Assembly (NCBI GenBank): GCA_021307315.1
Contig: JAJSPD010000010.1
Span: 992,001 to 1,056,000 of the forward strand
Direction of reading: 5' to 3'
Origin: Bisporella sp. PMI_857
Taxonomy: Eukaryota > Ascomycota > Leotiomycetes > Helotiales > Helotiaceae
DNA: 64,000 nt
Shown piece by piece: positions 11,893-22,819 of the stretch (the stretch's first letter is position 1; each line of letters begins with the position of its first letter). The notes beneath the pieces were generated by a model. The model saw only the letters and a program-made list of their open reading frames with translations. It did not search any database and had not been told where the DNA came from. The translations under genes were made by a program, and so were the position numbers.

Positions 11893-12973
11893 CTACACGG
11901 CTCGCCCTGCACGACCTACTTGAATGATCTCCCCAGTTCTTTGCTCATCACTTCTCAGAACCGGCCATGACGCACCATCAGTCTTTATGAGGGACACCTC
12001 TAACTTTGTGCCGAGAATCTTGAATGTCGAAGCATCTATGTCGATGGGGCCGAATAATGGGATGACGGTCTTATATCTCTTAGGCGTAGCATCAGTCGTA
12101 GGGAGGTCGAGTGCGATTTCTGTAGTTGAAAACTCAATCTTCGCGCTTGTTTTATCGATCTTCTTCAGGAAGAAAGACGCAATGACTGTTGTTGGCGTTT
12201 GGTAAAAGTCGTGCCTGGAAACATTCCAATTAGTCCAATCTTGAATCATGCCCTGGTATAAGTGAACTAACCTAACATTCTCTACCACTTCCTGACCTCC
12301 AGCTTTGTTGCCCTTGGGCTTGCCACTTCCTATGAACAAGTGCCCATCCTTCGTCTTGCACCCCTCAATCCTCATAAATTCATCGAATTCTAGCACCCTT
12401 CGCTTGCAGCATGTATATCCCTTACTCCCTTCGTGAAAAATCGGCACTCCAGGATGAAACGTGCACTTCTCACCGTCCCTGCTCCCACCTTCATATTGAG
12501 CTCCACAAGCCTTCCTCCTACAGATTTTGCCTTTCGTGATTTCCAGGCTCGGATCATCATCCTCAGATTCTGGTGGTGGGGGCGGGGGTGTGGCCGTGGG
12601 TTGTGGTGCAGAGACAGGGCCGCGTGAGGGCTCTGGGGTTGTGGATATTGGCTTTGTGATGGGGGTAGCAGCATCTGAGGGGTCTACCTGTTTCTTTTCG
12701 AGAGATGGGGGGTGGTCGGTGGTAGAGTGCTTGCCAGTGGTGCAGGGAGGTATTCCCATAAACTCGTCGAAGGTTAGGACGCGTGGCTTACAGCATTTCC
12801 AGCCCTTTTGGCCTTCGTGGAATATTCTGAGCAATTGTAAAGTCAGTGAGATAATCCAAACATTAGAGGGAAAGGTTGTAAACTACATACGGCGGTCCTG
12901 GGTGATAATGACATTCCTCCTCAGGATCTGTGTATGTCTTTCCACAAGACGAATGAACGCATTTCTGGGCCAT
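11893..12973 (-). CDS. CHORD and CS domain protein (RAR1/CHP1/Melusin-like)
   Basis: Members of this family are HSP90 co-chaperone-like proteins. The model has three exons, 12973-12891, 12826-12272 and 12214-11893, giving 319 residues. CHORD 1 covers about residues 3-60: KCVHSSCGKTYTD, then [20 protein letters not shown], with exon 1 supplying the first Cys and His ligands. CHORD 2 follows a proline-rich linker and has CRRKACGAQYEGG, then CTFHPGVPIFHEGSKGYTCC. A CS domain of the p23/HSP20-like fold occupies the C-terminal third (RHDFYQTPTTVIASFF onward). The second intron is 57 bp, a multiple of three with no in-frame stop, so the unspliced frame is open; I splice it because it interrupts the join to the CS domain. 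It is divergent from the glutaredoxin gene. Confidence 0.93.
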
Positions 12974-13261
12974 TGCGGACTCTAGTCTATGCTACTTGGG
13001 CTCTCTTCAATCGATCTATATAATGGTAAGCAAGAAATTGAAATCGAATTGTTCAAGCTTATTTCTAGAAGCATCGACAACCTTTTGGTGGATGCGGGCT
13101 TTGCGGCCGAGTGCCGACCGAGCCAATCTTTTGAGGCAGCTTTGTTGATTATGAGGCACATTTCAATGACAGCGCAACTGTGCCCTTCTTCAAACATAAA
13201 AATATATTTCCTCTGCTTATTAGTTTCTGTATTCTTTCTTAGGCTTAGTCGACCTCAGACT

Positions 13262-13648
13262 ATGCGTCCTGCTGTTCGCCTCTTTCAAGAGGCCGCATCT
13301 CTCACAACTCGAATCACGTTTTTCACTCGGGCAAACTGCTCCTTGTGTGAAAATGCTAAGAAGACGCTATCTAATGTTTGGGACAGCCGCCCATTTGCAT
13401 ATAAGGAAATTGATGTCATGAAGCCTGAAGGAATGGAATGGAGGGCCTTATATGAATTCGACACTCCTGTGGTAAGTGTTCATAAAGTATAATCAAGCTT
13501 TTAGGATACTAACTATGAGTAGATTCATATCAGCTCGTCTAAACAGGGAGAGGAGCGTACATCTCTTGCTGGAAAAGCGGTCAAGCTTATGCATAGATTC
13601 ACTGAGGAGCAAGTGAAGTCAAAAATGGATATTGTAGATGAGTCATAA
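13262..13648 (+). CDS. Glutaredoxin-like (DUF836-type) thioredoxin-fold protein
   Basis: This is a small protein of 111 residues from exons 13262-13471 and 13523-13648, with a 51 bp intron. After a short Arg-containing N-terminus it reads ITFFTRANCSLCENAKKTL, a thioredoxin-fold strand followed by a CSLC redox motif. Then comes YKEIDVMKPEGMEWRALYEFDTPVIHI, with the cis-Pro loop TPV typical of glutaredoxin-like proteins. It resembles the yeast YDR286C family. The frame is open upstream of 13262, but that extension has no family resemblance, so I use the ATG that leads into the conserved domain. Its physiological partner is unknown. A mitochondrial location is possible but weakly supported. Confidence 0.85.
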
Positions 13649-15810
13649 TTTAATGAGTTATCTACATGAAAGGCTGTTCTTGGCTGTCGCTGAAGTATTT
13701 TGGTCCGTTACAGCAGCAGATATTACCTTTACCAAGCACGGTACTGAAATCTGCATTAGCTAAACGCTAGGGCGTGTAATGAACAGGACCTACTCCACTT
13801 CAGGGAAATTTATGAGAGAACGACCGACATTTTCCAAGCATTGCGCTCCAGTATGTCAACTAAATGCCCAAGCGAAGTCGACACGGCCACATGTGCCCTT
13901 GATCCCCGAACTTGGATCGAGCGCCCGCTCCAAGACCAGTGCCGCCAATCTGAAGGCTCCCATCATCTTTCTCCTTGTCATTCATGCAACACACCAGCCA
14001 TGCCATGATCAACTTTCCACTTGGCGCATAGACTGAAAACAGAGTTATATCATACCAGACCTGACCAATATTTTCAAATATCAGTAGATTGAAGAGATAC
14101 TGGCGATCTTGGAATTTGCTACTTTTGCAAACTGGCAGAACTTGAAGAGTGATATTGCAATATGACCTTCAACGGATATTGCGACTTTGGAGCATTCCGT
14201 ATGGATCGTGCCTTTCGGTGACTGATGGCACTATGATAAGCCTTGGCATAAATGCAGGATTAGGCTCTGTATTGAATGAACATCAACACCCGTTGATTCG
14301 AGATCATAACTCCCTGAACATTTGCCAGGAGCTTGTCTTGGCCTAGCCAGATATTTCAACTGGCGAGCTGCGGGCCGACTTAAGATGCGGCTGAACTGGT
14401 GCTACACCATTAGCTGTTTTTTGGAGTTGATCAACTCCAAAGGACCAGTAACAAAGGCGGGCTTTTGAGATGATCGCATACGAGAGATGTGGTGCTGAAT
14501 AGTCGATAATGCCTTATCAGGCTCATTCTAGCATGTCAAAACAACTGTATACTTGTTCTTACACAAGGGCATTCGTATTGACAATAGTAAGAGGGTACAT
14601 GACGTGCCCTCCGTATTCCAATCTTTCTGATACATCTCAGTTTCTTGATAGATTCGAAGTGAACCCTTCTTCTTGGCGGATATGTAAATATGACAGGCCA
14701 TTGATGTCAGGTTTGACTCTGGGCAAGATCTTTTTGTCTTGTGCATCAAGTACCACCAAGTCATGCCCAGGTGAAGGTCGAAATATTGGCCATTGAAGCC
14801 CACGCTGAAACCTGATTTCGTCTGCGAAGCTACAAGTTACCCCTTGAGACCATACTGAGATATATTTGGGACATTAGGGGGTCTAAAATCCCCAGGGTAT
14901 CATATCCAAGGGCTCGGAACCGCTCCACTTCCCCAGACTTCTGGAAGATCGTCACGCATAGGCAGGGTATCTCTACAATAGGAATCCTTTAACTTGCAGA
15001 ATATGACAAGAGGATGAAGGGCGTGTCGAATTTGGACAGTCGCATGCCCTGGAAGTTCAGGCTGCTACTGGTGACTCGTATCAAGATTAGCCGGCAGCCA
15101 CAACTGATCATGAATTGAGAAAAAAAAAAAGACTCCATAGTATCAACGCTGTGCACGTCTTGTGCCAAGTCGTCAGCCAACAGGCAGTTTATTACCGAGT
15201 TGCCAAGTACATTTCTGACGCGTAGAAATTGCACCAGAAACGAGAGAGAATGAAATGCCTATTAGATCCAGCTTAGTCAGGTCATGGTCCTGGGCACTAG
15301 GAGGTTCATCAAACGCAGATCCCGGGTGTTTGGTTCTGGGACAGTCTGCTTTGTACATGCGTGAGTGACTTGGCCTAAGCCTACAAGGTCAAGATGCGGA
15401 TTGTCATACTGTAGCAAGTTGGGAGGGATTTTCTGCTGAGCAAGTTTGGGTCTTGATTTTCCCAAAGCAAGAGCTTGTCCACGGAAAATGCAGTGGAGTG
15501 GGTCCGTCTTCGGAGAATAATCCCATCGTATAGTCAGCAAGCGGTGTGTGGGTGTGTTTATGCGTGTGTGAGTGAAATTTCTCTCCACATCTCCACCTGC
15601 TACCGCTAGGAGGCGTCTGCCATACGCCGGCAAAACCCGGCGAAGGCCGGTCAGCTCTGTTCACATCAGCCTGTTTTGGTTTTGCAAATGCCTATGAATA
15701 TATCACGGTTTCCGCCGTTGCGGTAGCCCCTAGTGCACCGTGTTTCCCTATCAATGGGTGGGGGACTATATAGTTATGAGGCTGTTATACTTGAAGACGA
15801 GACTCATCAA

Positions 15811-15845
15811 CTCTCTCTTCTTTCTCTCTCTCTCTCTCTCTCTCT
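15811..15845 (+). repeat. (TC)n microsatellite
   Basis: A nearly pure TC dinucleotide run with a single TTCTTT interruption near its start. It is the first of several pyrimidine tracts in the gap before gluconokinase. Confidence 0.9.
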
Positions 15846-16301
15846 GTCGGAACAATCAAAGAGCTGCCCCCCACGCTAATCTAGCTCTTACCCCACCTTT
15901 ACCACATGGCATCCTGGGTTGGTCCAGCAAGGTGCAGCAACAGCAAGTAGTAACAGCAGCAGTAACAGGCCCATGATTGATCGCCACCATTGTTAATATA
16001 CCCCAATGATAGGGAACGAAAGGTGGAATAGGCGCTCGCTGCATCGGATCTTCCCCCCGGGTTTCCTTCCCAACAAATTCCGTCTCAGCAATTTCTTAGT
16101 ATAGTAAGTCTGAGCCATACCAGGGAAAAAAAAAAAAGGTTGAAAAGGGAAGTGGGAATAGCCAAGGGGCCAGGGTCAAAGCCAGGGCAAGAGGAAAAGA
16201 AAAGTGGCGGGTCATTTGACCACAGACAGCTGACAGTAAGTCACTTTTCCTGTACTTTTGCTGTAGCGAAACAAACAAACGTAATGCCAAAAAACAAGGG
16301 G

Positions 16302-16357
16302 GGTGGTTTTTTAATTTTTTTTAATTTTTTTAATCTTTTTAATCAATTTTTTTTTTC
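16302..16357 (+). repeat. T-rich tract with AA interruptions
   Basis: Runs of seven to nine T are separated by AA or AATC. It is low-complexity and non-coding. Confidence 0.8.
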
Positions 16358-16584
16358 CGTCTAAAAGACCAAAAACGTCCAAAATCTGAACCACCACCAC
16401 CACCCCAAATCTCCCCCGGCCCGCTTCCCCTTTTCGCCTCTACCAGCCCCAACCTGGAACTTCCCCATCAGCTCTGACCATTTCGCCCCTCCTTTCCCCT
16501 GTTCTGCTGTTCTACACACACTTGAGGCCCTACCACCCCCGCGTCAGCCTGCTTGCTTGCCTACTTGCTTGCTTGCCCTTGGAT

Positions 16585-16650
16585 CTGAGCTTCTCTCTCT
16601 TTCCCTTTCTCTTTCTCTCTCCTCTCTCTTTTTTTTTTTTTTTTTTTTTT
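16585..16650 (+). repeat. CT-rich tract ending in 22 T
   Basis: A CT-rich segment leads into 22 consecutive T at 16629-16650. Such runs are hard to sequence, so the length is uncertain. The frames called through it are artefacts. Confidence 0.9.
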
Positions 16651-16999
16651 CCCTTCATTGTCCACCCCTTCTCACATCCTGCATCCCCCCCCTCTCTTTC
16701 CCTCCCAAACAAAGTCCTCTACCCTTCTCCCCTCCTCTTGCTGGCTGCACATTGGCACCACTGCAATCCCCGACTAGTAACAGGTTGGTCAGCCAATAGG
16801 GATGCATCCATGCTCAATAAAGTCCTTGGAAAATGTATAACCTGCTGCAACTTAGATGACCGCATTACTACAGTACTATATTATTATTTATTGAGGCATA
16901 TATGAAACCTGGGCCGATCACACTAAGTACTGTATTAGTTCGCCTTACGGAGCAGACCACACTAATGACGCTGCTTAGTGTGGGGTCTATGACATGGGC

Positions 17000-17076
17000 T
17001 CACTCACTCACTCACTCTCCCTCCCTCTCCCACACGCACACACGCACACACACACACACACTCTCTCTCTCTCTCC
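17000..17076 (+). repeat. Compound microsatellite: (CACT)n, (CA)n, (CT)n
   Basis: CACT tetranucleotides pass into CA dinucleotides with occasional CG, then a (CT)n run. A separate run of about 12 C follows at about 17158-17169. Confidence 0.9.
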
Positions 17077-17518
17077 AAGGGGGATTGAAAGAAGTTTAAA
17101 AAGGCTGTACAACCGACGTTAGCCTCTTCTATAAAGCCTCACTAAAAAAGATCGGGTCCCCCCCCCCCGCCAACTAGCATCTTCGTGGAATTTCTTCTCT
17201 TTACAGCTTCTTGCGTTCATCTTGTCTCACTTCACCTGTGCATTCTTCTGTACTTCCGTTTCCCGCATTATTGCTCCCTTATCAATTGGCAAGTTGCCAG
17301 AACTCAAAATACACATATTATTGCTACTATTACTCCTGTTCCTCCCTTGCCTACAACGAAACTCCTTCCACACAAACCCCGGCTGCGTGTGTTGGATCAA
17401 CATAGACCTTCTCTAGTCTAGTGACTCAGAAACAATCTTAGAACCTCTGATTTATCTCATTGCTGTATCGGAAACACCAAACCTCCTGCTTCTAAGAGCC
17501 ATCTTCTATAAAAGCGCA

Positions 17519-18255
17519 ATGCTTTCCTACGAGAATCGCGCAACAATGGGTCAACAAATTTCAGCAACGGATCATCTCCCAATCTCCACCGCCCCATCAG
17601 ACAAGATGAGCAACGGCGTCCCCAGTTCTGCCTCGCAACAACCAACGACCGAGCATCAACACATCTGGCTGATCACCGGCCCAGCAGGCTGCGGAAAGAG
17701 CACTGTTGCCAAATTCGTAGCAACGTCCATGAACCTCCCCTTCCTAGAAGGTGATGATGTACGTTGTTTTCTACGATTACGCTCCCAATACATACTAACC
17801 ACACACAGTTCCATTCCGCAGCCAATGTCGAAAAGATGAGCAAAGGAATTCCCCTCAACGACGAAGACCGCTGGGACTGGCTCGCCTCCCTGCGCGAAGC
17901 ATCTGTGAAGTCCCTCTCCGCCGGCCACCATGGCGTGGTCCTCACTTGCTCGGCCCTCAAGAAGAAGTACCGCGACGTCATCCGCGTGGCCGCCTACTAC
18001 GACCACGACGTCATGGTGCACTTCGTCTACCTACATGCCCGCGAGGAGGTGCTCGTCAAAAGAGTTGCGGAGCGCAAAGGACATTACATGGGCGCCGCGA
18101 TGGTGCACAGCCAGTTCCTCGCGCTGGAGGAGCCCGGAGAACAGGAGAAAGATGTTATCACGGTGGATGTGAGCGGGTCCATCGAGGAGGTTGAGCGTGA
18201 TGCGCTGGCGAAGGTTGAGGCGGCCGTCCAAGCCACCCTCGTACAGGATTCATGA
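17519..18255 (+). CDS. Gluconokinase (thermoresistant GntK family)
   Basis: This enzyme phosphorylates D-gluconate to 6-phosphogluconate, feeding the pentose phosphate pathway. Exons are 17519-17758 and 17809-18255, giving 228 residues. A poorly conserved N-terminal tail of about 48 residues precedes the core. The P-loop GPAGCGKST is at residues 54-62. LPFLEGDDFHSAANVEKMSKGIPLNDEDRW follows across the 50 bp intron; in shorter form, GDDFHSAANVEKM is the family's substrate-binding signature. LTCSALKKKYRDVIR and FVYLHAREEVLVKRVAERKGHYM are also typical. Other possible ATGs at residues 10 and 30 would shorten only the tail. The gene is convergent with the E2 gene. Confidence 0.93.
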
Positions 18256-18917
18256 CCTGCACTTTGTTTGGATATTAGCCTGACGGAAAATGGAACGGAG
18301 ATCTGTGCTTCGCTTCTTACGGCCACGGTGTTGACCGATTGAAGCTTTTAGGTTCAGAGAACCAGGCTTGGATCGAGCTGAATTGCTTTTTCTGGAAGGA
18401 CCCGCATGCACCATGAGATGTAGTACAAGGGATCCCAAAAAAAACGGCGTTGGGTAGCGTTTCAACTTTGGGTCGCATTGGGATTGGCACCGGATTCAGT
18501 TTATGGAGTAACGAGTTACTAGACTAATCATCACAAGACACATACATATAGAAATGACACACGAGTCAAAGCTTCCCAGACGTCATATACTTTTCCCTTT
18601 TATTTGCTTTTTCCGTTCTAGCTAGATAGATCTATGTTCTAGGTTCTACCGCCGTTCTTCTTCCCCAGCTTTGCGGGGTAGATGATCTACCCCAGCGTAA
18701 CGTGACAGCGCATCACTTTTACACAACTTGAGGCTGAGCTTTCTCCAAGTTCTTCAAGCTCCCCAGAATCTGCACCTCCATCTTACGAGGGCAATGTGAC
18801 CAGCCCACCCCACAACACATCCCAAGCGGTGAGACCGCGTCCACGGATATCAGCAGCTTACGGTCGCACTACATATCTCCGGCAACTGGTAGCGTCGGTG
18901 TCGTGCTATTGTTGATC
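18256..18917. other. Convergent intergenic region, no gene
   Basis: These 662 bp lie between convergent stop codons and should hold both 3' UTRs. No frame of interest is seen. Confidence 0.5.
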
Positions 18918-20402
18918 TCATCGAAGATGAATGACCATGCTATCCGGGTCCTCGAGGAACCCCCGGACGAGCTCTGCGGCACGGGCCATGGTCGCGCCGT
19001 CAATGACCCGGTGGTCGGCGCTCCAGCTAAAGTTACACGCCTGTTTCCGCACCAGCTGTCCCTGCTCGTCAAACGCCGGAACCGTACGCATCTTCCCGAT
19101 GCCGAGGATAGCCACCTCCTTCTCGACAATTACAGGCGAGACGTAGGTGCCTCCTATGCTGCCAATATTGGAGACGGTGATGGTGCCGCCGCTGAGGTCT
19201 TGCGAGGCGAGTTTCCCGGCTGCAGCGAGAGATTGCAGCCGCGAGAGCTCGCCGGCGATGGAGAGAATGTTGAGGGACGAGACGTTCTTGATCACGGGGA
19301 CGATGAGGCCGGTGGGTGTGTCCATTGCTACACCGATATTGTGTTGGCTACGCATTACTAGCACTGGCTTAGAGGAGTTCTGGTCGACGTCCACTCTAGC
19401 GTTCAGCGTAGGGTACTGGTGAAGCATCATAGAGATTGCCTTGATAACGAAAGGGAGGTATGAGAGTTTGGTAATATCGTTGACGGGTGATTTAGATAGT
19501 GTTTTGTTTAGCCGTTGACGCAGTTCCGAGAGCTCTGAGACATTGACTTCGTCGGCGTAGAGAAAATGAGGTATAGTAAGTGACCTAGTCATGCTCTTGA
19601 ACATCTGCGACTGTATATTGGATAGTTGCGTTACTGTCTCTATCTGAGGTCCGCTGGTAGTTTCCAATGGAGAAGACGTCTTTCCGTTTGATGAAGACGC
19701 TAGATCTCGATGTTTTGCAAACTGATAGACATCATCTTTTAGAACCCTGCCATCTCGACCTGTGCCGTTGATGTCCGTTATTTTAACATTTAACTCTTTT
19801 GTAAGATGCCTGACTGCAGGGGTTGCTAATGTTGCATGTGTTCCTTTTGGTTTTGAGTTTTGTTCCAATTGAGCGATTTGGGGTATGCTTTGGTCTAAAT
19901 TGGCCGTTAAGGGTTCTTGTATATCTTTCACTGGAGCTTTAGTGTCTACTTCGGGACTTTCTCCTGTCAAAGCCGCCAGGTCCTTGTCCTTGATATCACC
20001 CTGTATATCAATGTCCAACAGCGGCTGGCCTACTTTTGCCATATTCCCAGCATCGTAATGAAGTTTCTTTATAACACCAGCAAAACGACTTGTGATCTCG
20101 ACAGAAGCTTTGTCACTTTGGACTTCGCATAGCTTGTCCCATTCCTCTACTCTGGCTTCCGGTTCTACGAACCATTGTATAATCTCACATTCCCGAATTC
20201 CTACAGTTTGTTAGCACATACCATAGACCCGTTGAGAGACAAGATTGAAACCTTCTCCTATATCTGCTAACAGAAATGGCTTTATAACTTGGCGTCTTAC
20301 TGAAGCATGAAATAGACGTTTAGCAAAAGAGCTCTTGCGAGAACTATGCTGGAGCATTCGCAGTTGTCTTGAGCACAATTGTGAGAAGATTTGAGGACGC
20401 AT
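18918..20402 (-). CDS. Branched-chain alpha-keto acid dehydrogenase E2 (lipoamide acyltransferase), mitochondrial
   Basis: This is the core acyltransferase of the mitochondrial complex that degrades leucine, isoleucine and valine. Exons are 20402-20252 and 20200-18918, giving 477 residues. Residues 1-38 are Arg/Ser-rich with no acidic residues, as in a presequence. A lipoyl domain follows (LLADIGEG near residue 44), with the lipoylated Lys in EVQSDKASVEI at about residue 81. The E3-binding domain is at about 175-210 (ATPAVRHLTKELNVKI). The catalytic domain covers about 250-477, with active-site His and Asp in SADHRVIDGA at about 447 and 451. The intron is 51 bp with a weak GTTTCA donor and a good GCTAAC branch site. 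It shares a 227 bp divergent promoter with ATP10. Confidence 0.94.
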
Positions 20403-20629
20403 CTTCAAGCACAATTTCAGTTCTATTTCTCTTGAAAAGAGAAACTATAGAAAATATGACTGAAGATTTGGGGCATGGAGGGGTGATATGAGGTGGGACA
20501 AACAAAAATCCGGGGCCGCTGATAACCGCTGATAACCTTTAGACCCACTATCCTTGGCACGTATTTTATCATTTTTGGTGATTTGGAATCGGAACATGCA
20601 ATAGAGCCCAGAAAGCTAGGATTAGCAGC
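20403..20629. promoter_or_regulatory. Divergent E2/ATP10 promoter with tandem GATA sites
   Basis: Only 227 bp separate the two starts. A 10 bp unit ending in TGATAA is repeated exactly at 20516-20525 and 20526-20535, giving two HGATAR-type sites one helical turn apart. A further TGATAT lies near 20484. GATA factors of the AreA/NIT2 type control nitrogen and amino-acid catabolism, which would fit the E2 gene. Binding is inferred, not shown. Confidence 0.55.
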
Positions 20630-21730
20630 ATGTTCATTACACGACAGTCGCTGAGGCAAACGAATGCCCAATTCGATGCCGCAGCATGTTTAGCGTGTCA
20701 ATGGAGGACCTTCAGCAACTCATACCGATACCTGGCTGAGAAGCAGGCACCATCAACTCCTTCACCTTCTCCGAAACCAGACGTTCTTCTAGATGCTCCT
20801 CGATCATATGGGAAAGCAGTGACAGAATTCGTACCTAAGCCGCTAGACAGGCCAATTGGTCTCCCTCAACCACCAGCCGCGGGCGAGAATACAGGAATCG
20901 ATACAAGGTCGTTGAAACAGAGGAGGGATGATTTTGTTGATTATGACAAGCATATTGAAAAGCGGAAAGATTTGTAAGAAAGCCATATACCATGGAGCTA
21001 TTAGGCTTGAGTACTAACTAGTGGTTTGTGCAGAACAAAGAAAATGGCCACTCCCTACTTCCGAGATTGGAGTAACATGCGATTACATAACGGCAAATCT
21101 TTCCTTGCGCCTCCAAGACTCTTCAAAGCTGGCTTTGCGCAATATTTCCCAAATTATTTTGGACAGACATTACATAAAGATAAGGGGTATCGAGATACGA
21201 CACCACTCTTCGAAGGTAAAGTGTCGGTGGTCAGCGTGTATAGTAGTGCGTGGGCGGAAGGTCAAGCAAATACGTTCACAGACGAGAAGAACAACCCTGA
21301 GCTTCACCAGATTCTCAAGAGCAGCTCAGGCTCGGCACAGCTGGTTCGGATAAATGTAGAAGAGAATCCGCTCAAGAACGCCCTTGTTAAACTATTTATG
21401 CCTGGGCTGAGAGCGAAGCTTGGTGAAGAGAACTGGGGTCGTTATTTCTTGGTTAAGAATAATGTACCGGAACATATTCGAGAAGCTATCGGATACCTGA
21501 ATCTTAAGGTTGCATACACATATCTTTTGGATGATCGATGTAGGATCAGGTGGGCTGCAAGCGGACCAGCTGAAGGAGATGAGAAAAGCGGGTTGGTCAA
21601 TGGTGTCAGGAAACTGGTTGAGGAAATAAAACTCGAAAAGGCAAGCAGAGCAGCCAAAGCTGCAGAGGCGGAGGCTCAAAAGAAAGTAGCATCTGCAAAG
21701 GTTAAGAAAGCACCTAAGGCTCATGTATGA
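20630..21730 (+). CDS. ATP10: Mitochondrial ATP synthase assembly factor ATP10
   Basis: ATP10 acts in the inner membrane and assists incorporation of subunit 6 (Atp6) into the F0 sector of ATP synthase. Exons are 20630-20973 and 21034-21730, giving 346 residues. The intron is 60 bp and contains a perfect TACTAAC branch site. The N-terminus is presequence-like, followed by a Pro-rich stretch and a charged region. Conserved sequence covers most of exon 2: YFRDWSNMRLHNGKSFLAPP, then TTPLFEGKVSVVSVYSSAWAE, and FLVKNNVPEHIREAIGYLN near the end. The C-terminal about 40 residues are an Ala/Lys-rich tail. The length is typical of filamentous fungi. It is convergent with GOS1, with 91 bp between stops. 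Confidence 0.94.
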
Positions 21731-21821
21731 TTTTGGCACCGGATATACCCATAATTGTACAATACAACATTCTTGCTCCATGCCCTCCTGAACGCCGTGC
21801 TGTCCGTGCCACAATGTCCAT

Positions 21822-22603
21822 TCACATGAAATATAAAAATGCAAGAAAACAGAAAGCAATGAAGCTTCCCATGATGATCCCGTCTCTCCTTTTCTTCGCC
21901 GATATCCTTCCTATCAGACTATTTAGGCCTGGTACCTGGCTGGCAGCTCCTGTGATCCTCCGGTTGATGCTTGCCAGTGTTTCTCTCTGTAGGTTGAAGC
22001 TTTCGTTGACAGCATACGCCTGACTTAAGACACTGTCGGCCATATTGTGACTATTGTCTATTCTACCTCTTTCACCCAGCATGTAATCCGCCTCGGCCGC
22101 CTCTGGATTATTCGAATGATAGGCATCGATGTCGCTCCTCACATTGTTCAGTAAATTTGCACGATTTCTGGCCTCCTGGATTTGCGATTTTAGACGGGTC
22201 AGTTCCCGTCTATGTTCTTGTAAAACCTCTCGATGCCGTGCGAGGTTGTTTTGCTTGGTAGCGGAGGCCGTAAGGGACGCTTCCGAGTCTAACAGGCGCG
22301 ATAGCTGTGATATCAGGGTTTCGCGCTGATTTAACGTTAGCGCTTCTGCCAATGTCTACAGCCAACAATCCCACCTTTTCGAGGATATCCTGTAACTTTG
22401 ATTCTGTTTGCTTCTCATCTTCGGAAGCTTTCGGTGGAATATTGGGAACAGCAGCAAACTGGGAGTACGTGTGAAATAAAGTCTCTGTCTAGAACTAGTC
22501 AGTTGAGAAATGCTTCAGATATGTCAAATAATGATACCTGAGTTTCTAGCGAACGGGCTTGCTGCCTGAGTTGAGCCCATCCAGTTCCTGTAGAGGAAGC
22601 CAT
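21822..22603 (-). CDS. GOS1: Golgi SNARE GOS1 (GOSR1/GS28 family)
   Basis: GOS1 is a v-SNARE for intra-Golgi and ER-Golgi transport. The model has three exons, 22603-22538, 22488-22375 and 22325-21822, giving 227 residues. The N-terminus MASSTGTGWAQLRQQARSL is diagnostic. A long heptad-rich coiled-coil region follows. The SNARE motif near residues 145-205 includes the zero-layer Gln in the segment DSVLSQAYAVNESFNLQRE. A C-terminal tail anchor reads GIIMGSFIAFCFLAFLYFM. Both introns are 49 bp. The second has a GTGGGA donor and a GCTAAC branch site, and the junction fits the expected EKRETLISQL. Confidence 0.94.
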
Positions 22604-22819
22604 TTATTGTACTTTGTTACTTGATGAAGTGTTTCCTTCGGTACGTTTGGCCCATATCCGCATGAGCCTCAGCCGTGCCTTGGCGTATAAGTGGGACCGG
22701 CATCGGCTAATTGTAACTCCGCTCGCTAAGCATGCCCACGAAGAAACACCACAATAATTGTTCATGAGAAGAAAGTCAATCGAAATTGTTTTCGACAACC
22801 ACAACCAACATCCTTCACC
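22604..22819. promoter_or_regulatory. Short divergent GOS1/L35 promoter
   Basis: 216 bp separate the start codons of a Golgi SNARE gene and a ribosomal protein gene. I see no canonical ribosomal-protein element that I would assert. Confidence 0.45.

Larger units (their letters stand above)
13649..17518. other. 3.9 kb gap with microsatellites and polypyrimidine tracts, no gene recognised
   Basis: This is the longest gene-free stretch in the window. From 13.65 to 15.6 kb there are only short interrupted frames on both strands; a decayed gene is possible but I cannot name one. From about 15.8 to 17.4 kb the plus strand is strongly C/T-rich, with (TC)n, poly-A, T-rich, CT-rich, (CA)n and poly-C runs. 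It ends just before the gluconokinase start. The region may contain a long promoter or 5' UTR for that gene. Confidence 0.5.

Noticed and set aside
16522..16905. 127-codon plus frame rich in Leu, Phe and Ser
   Set aside because: It is produced by CT and T homopolymer tracts, has no domain, and its frame depends on uncertain run lengths.
18903..19422. Plus-strand frames of up to 152 codons
   Set aside because: They are antisense to the catalytic domain of the E2 gene and have no independent support.
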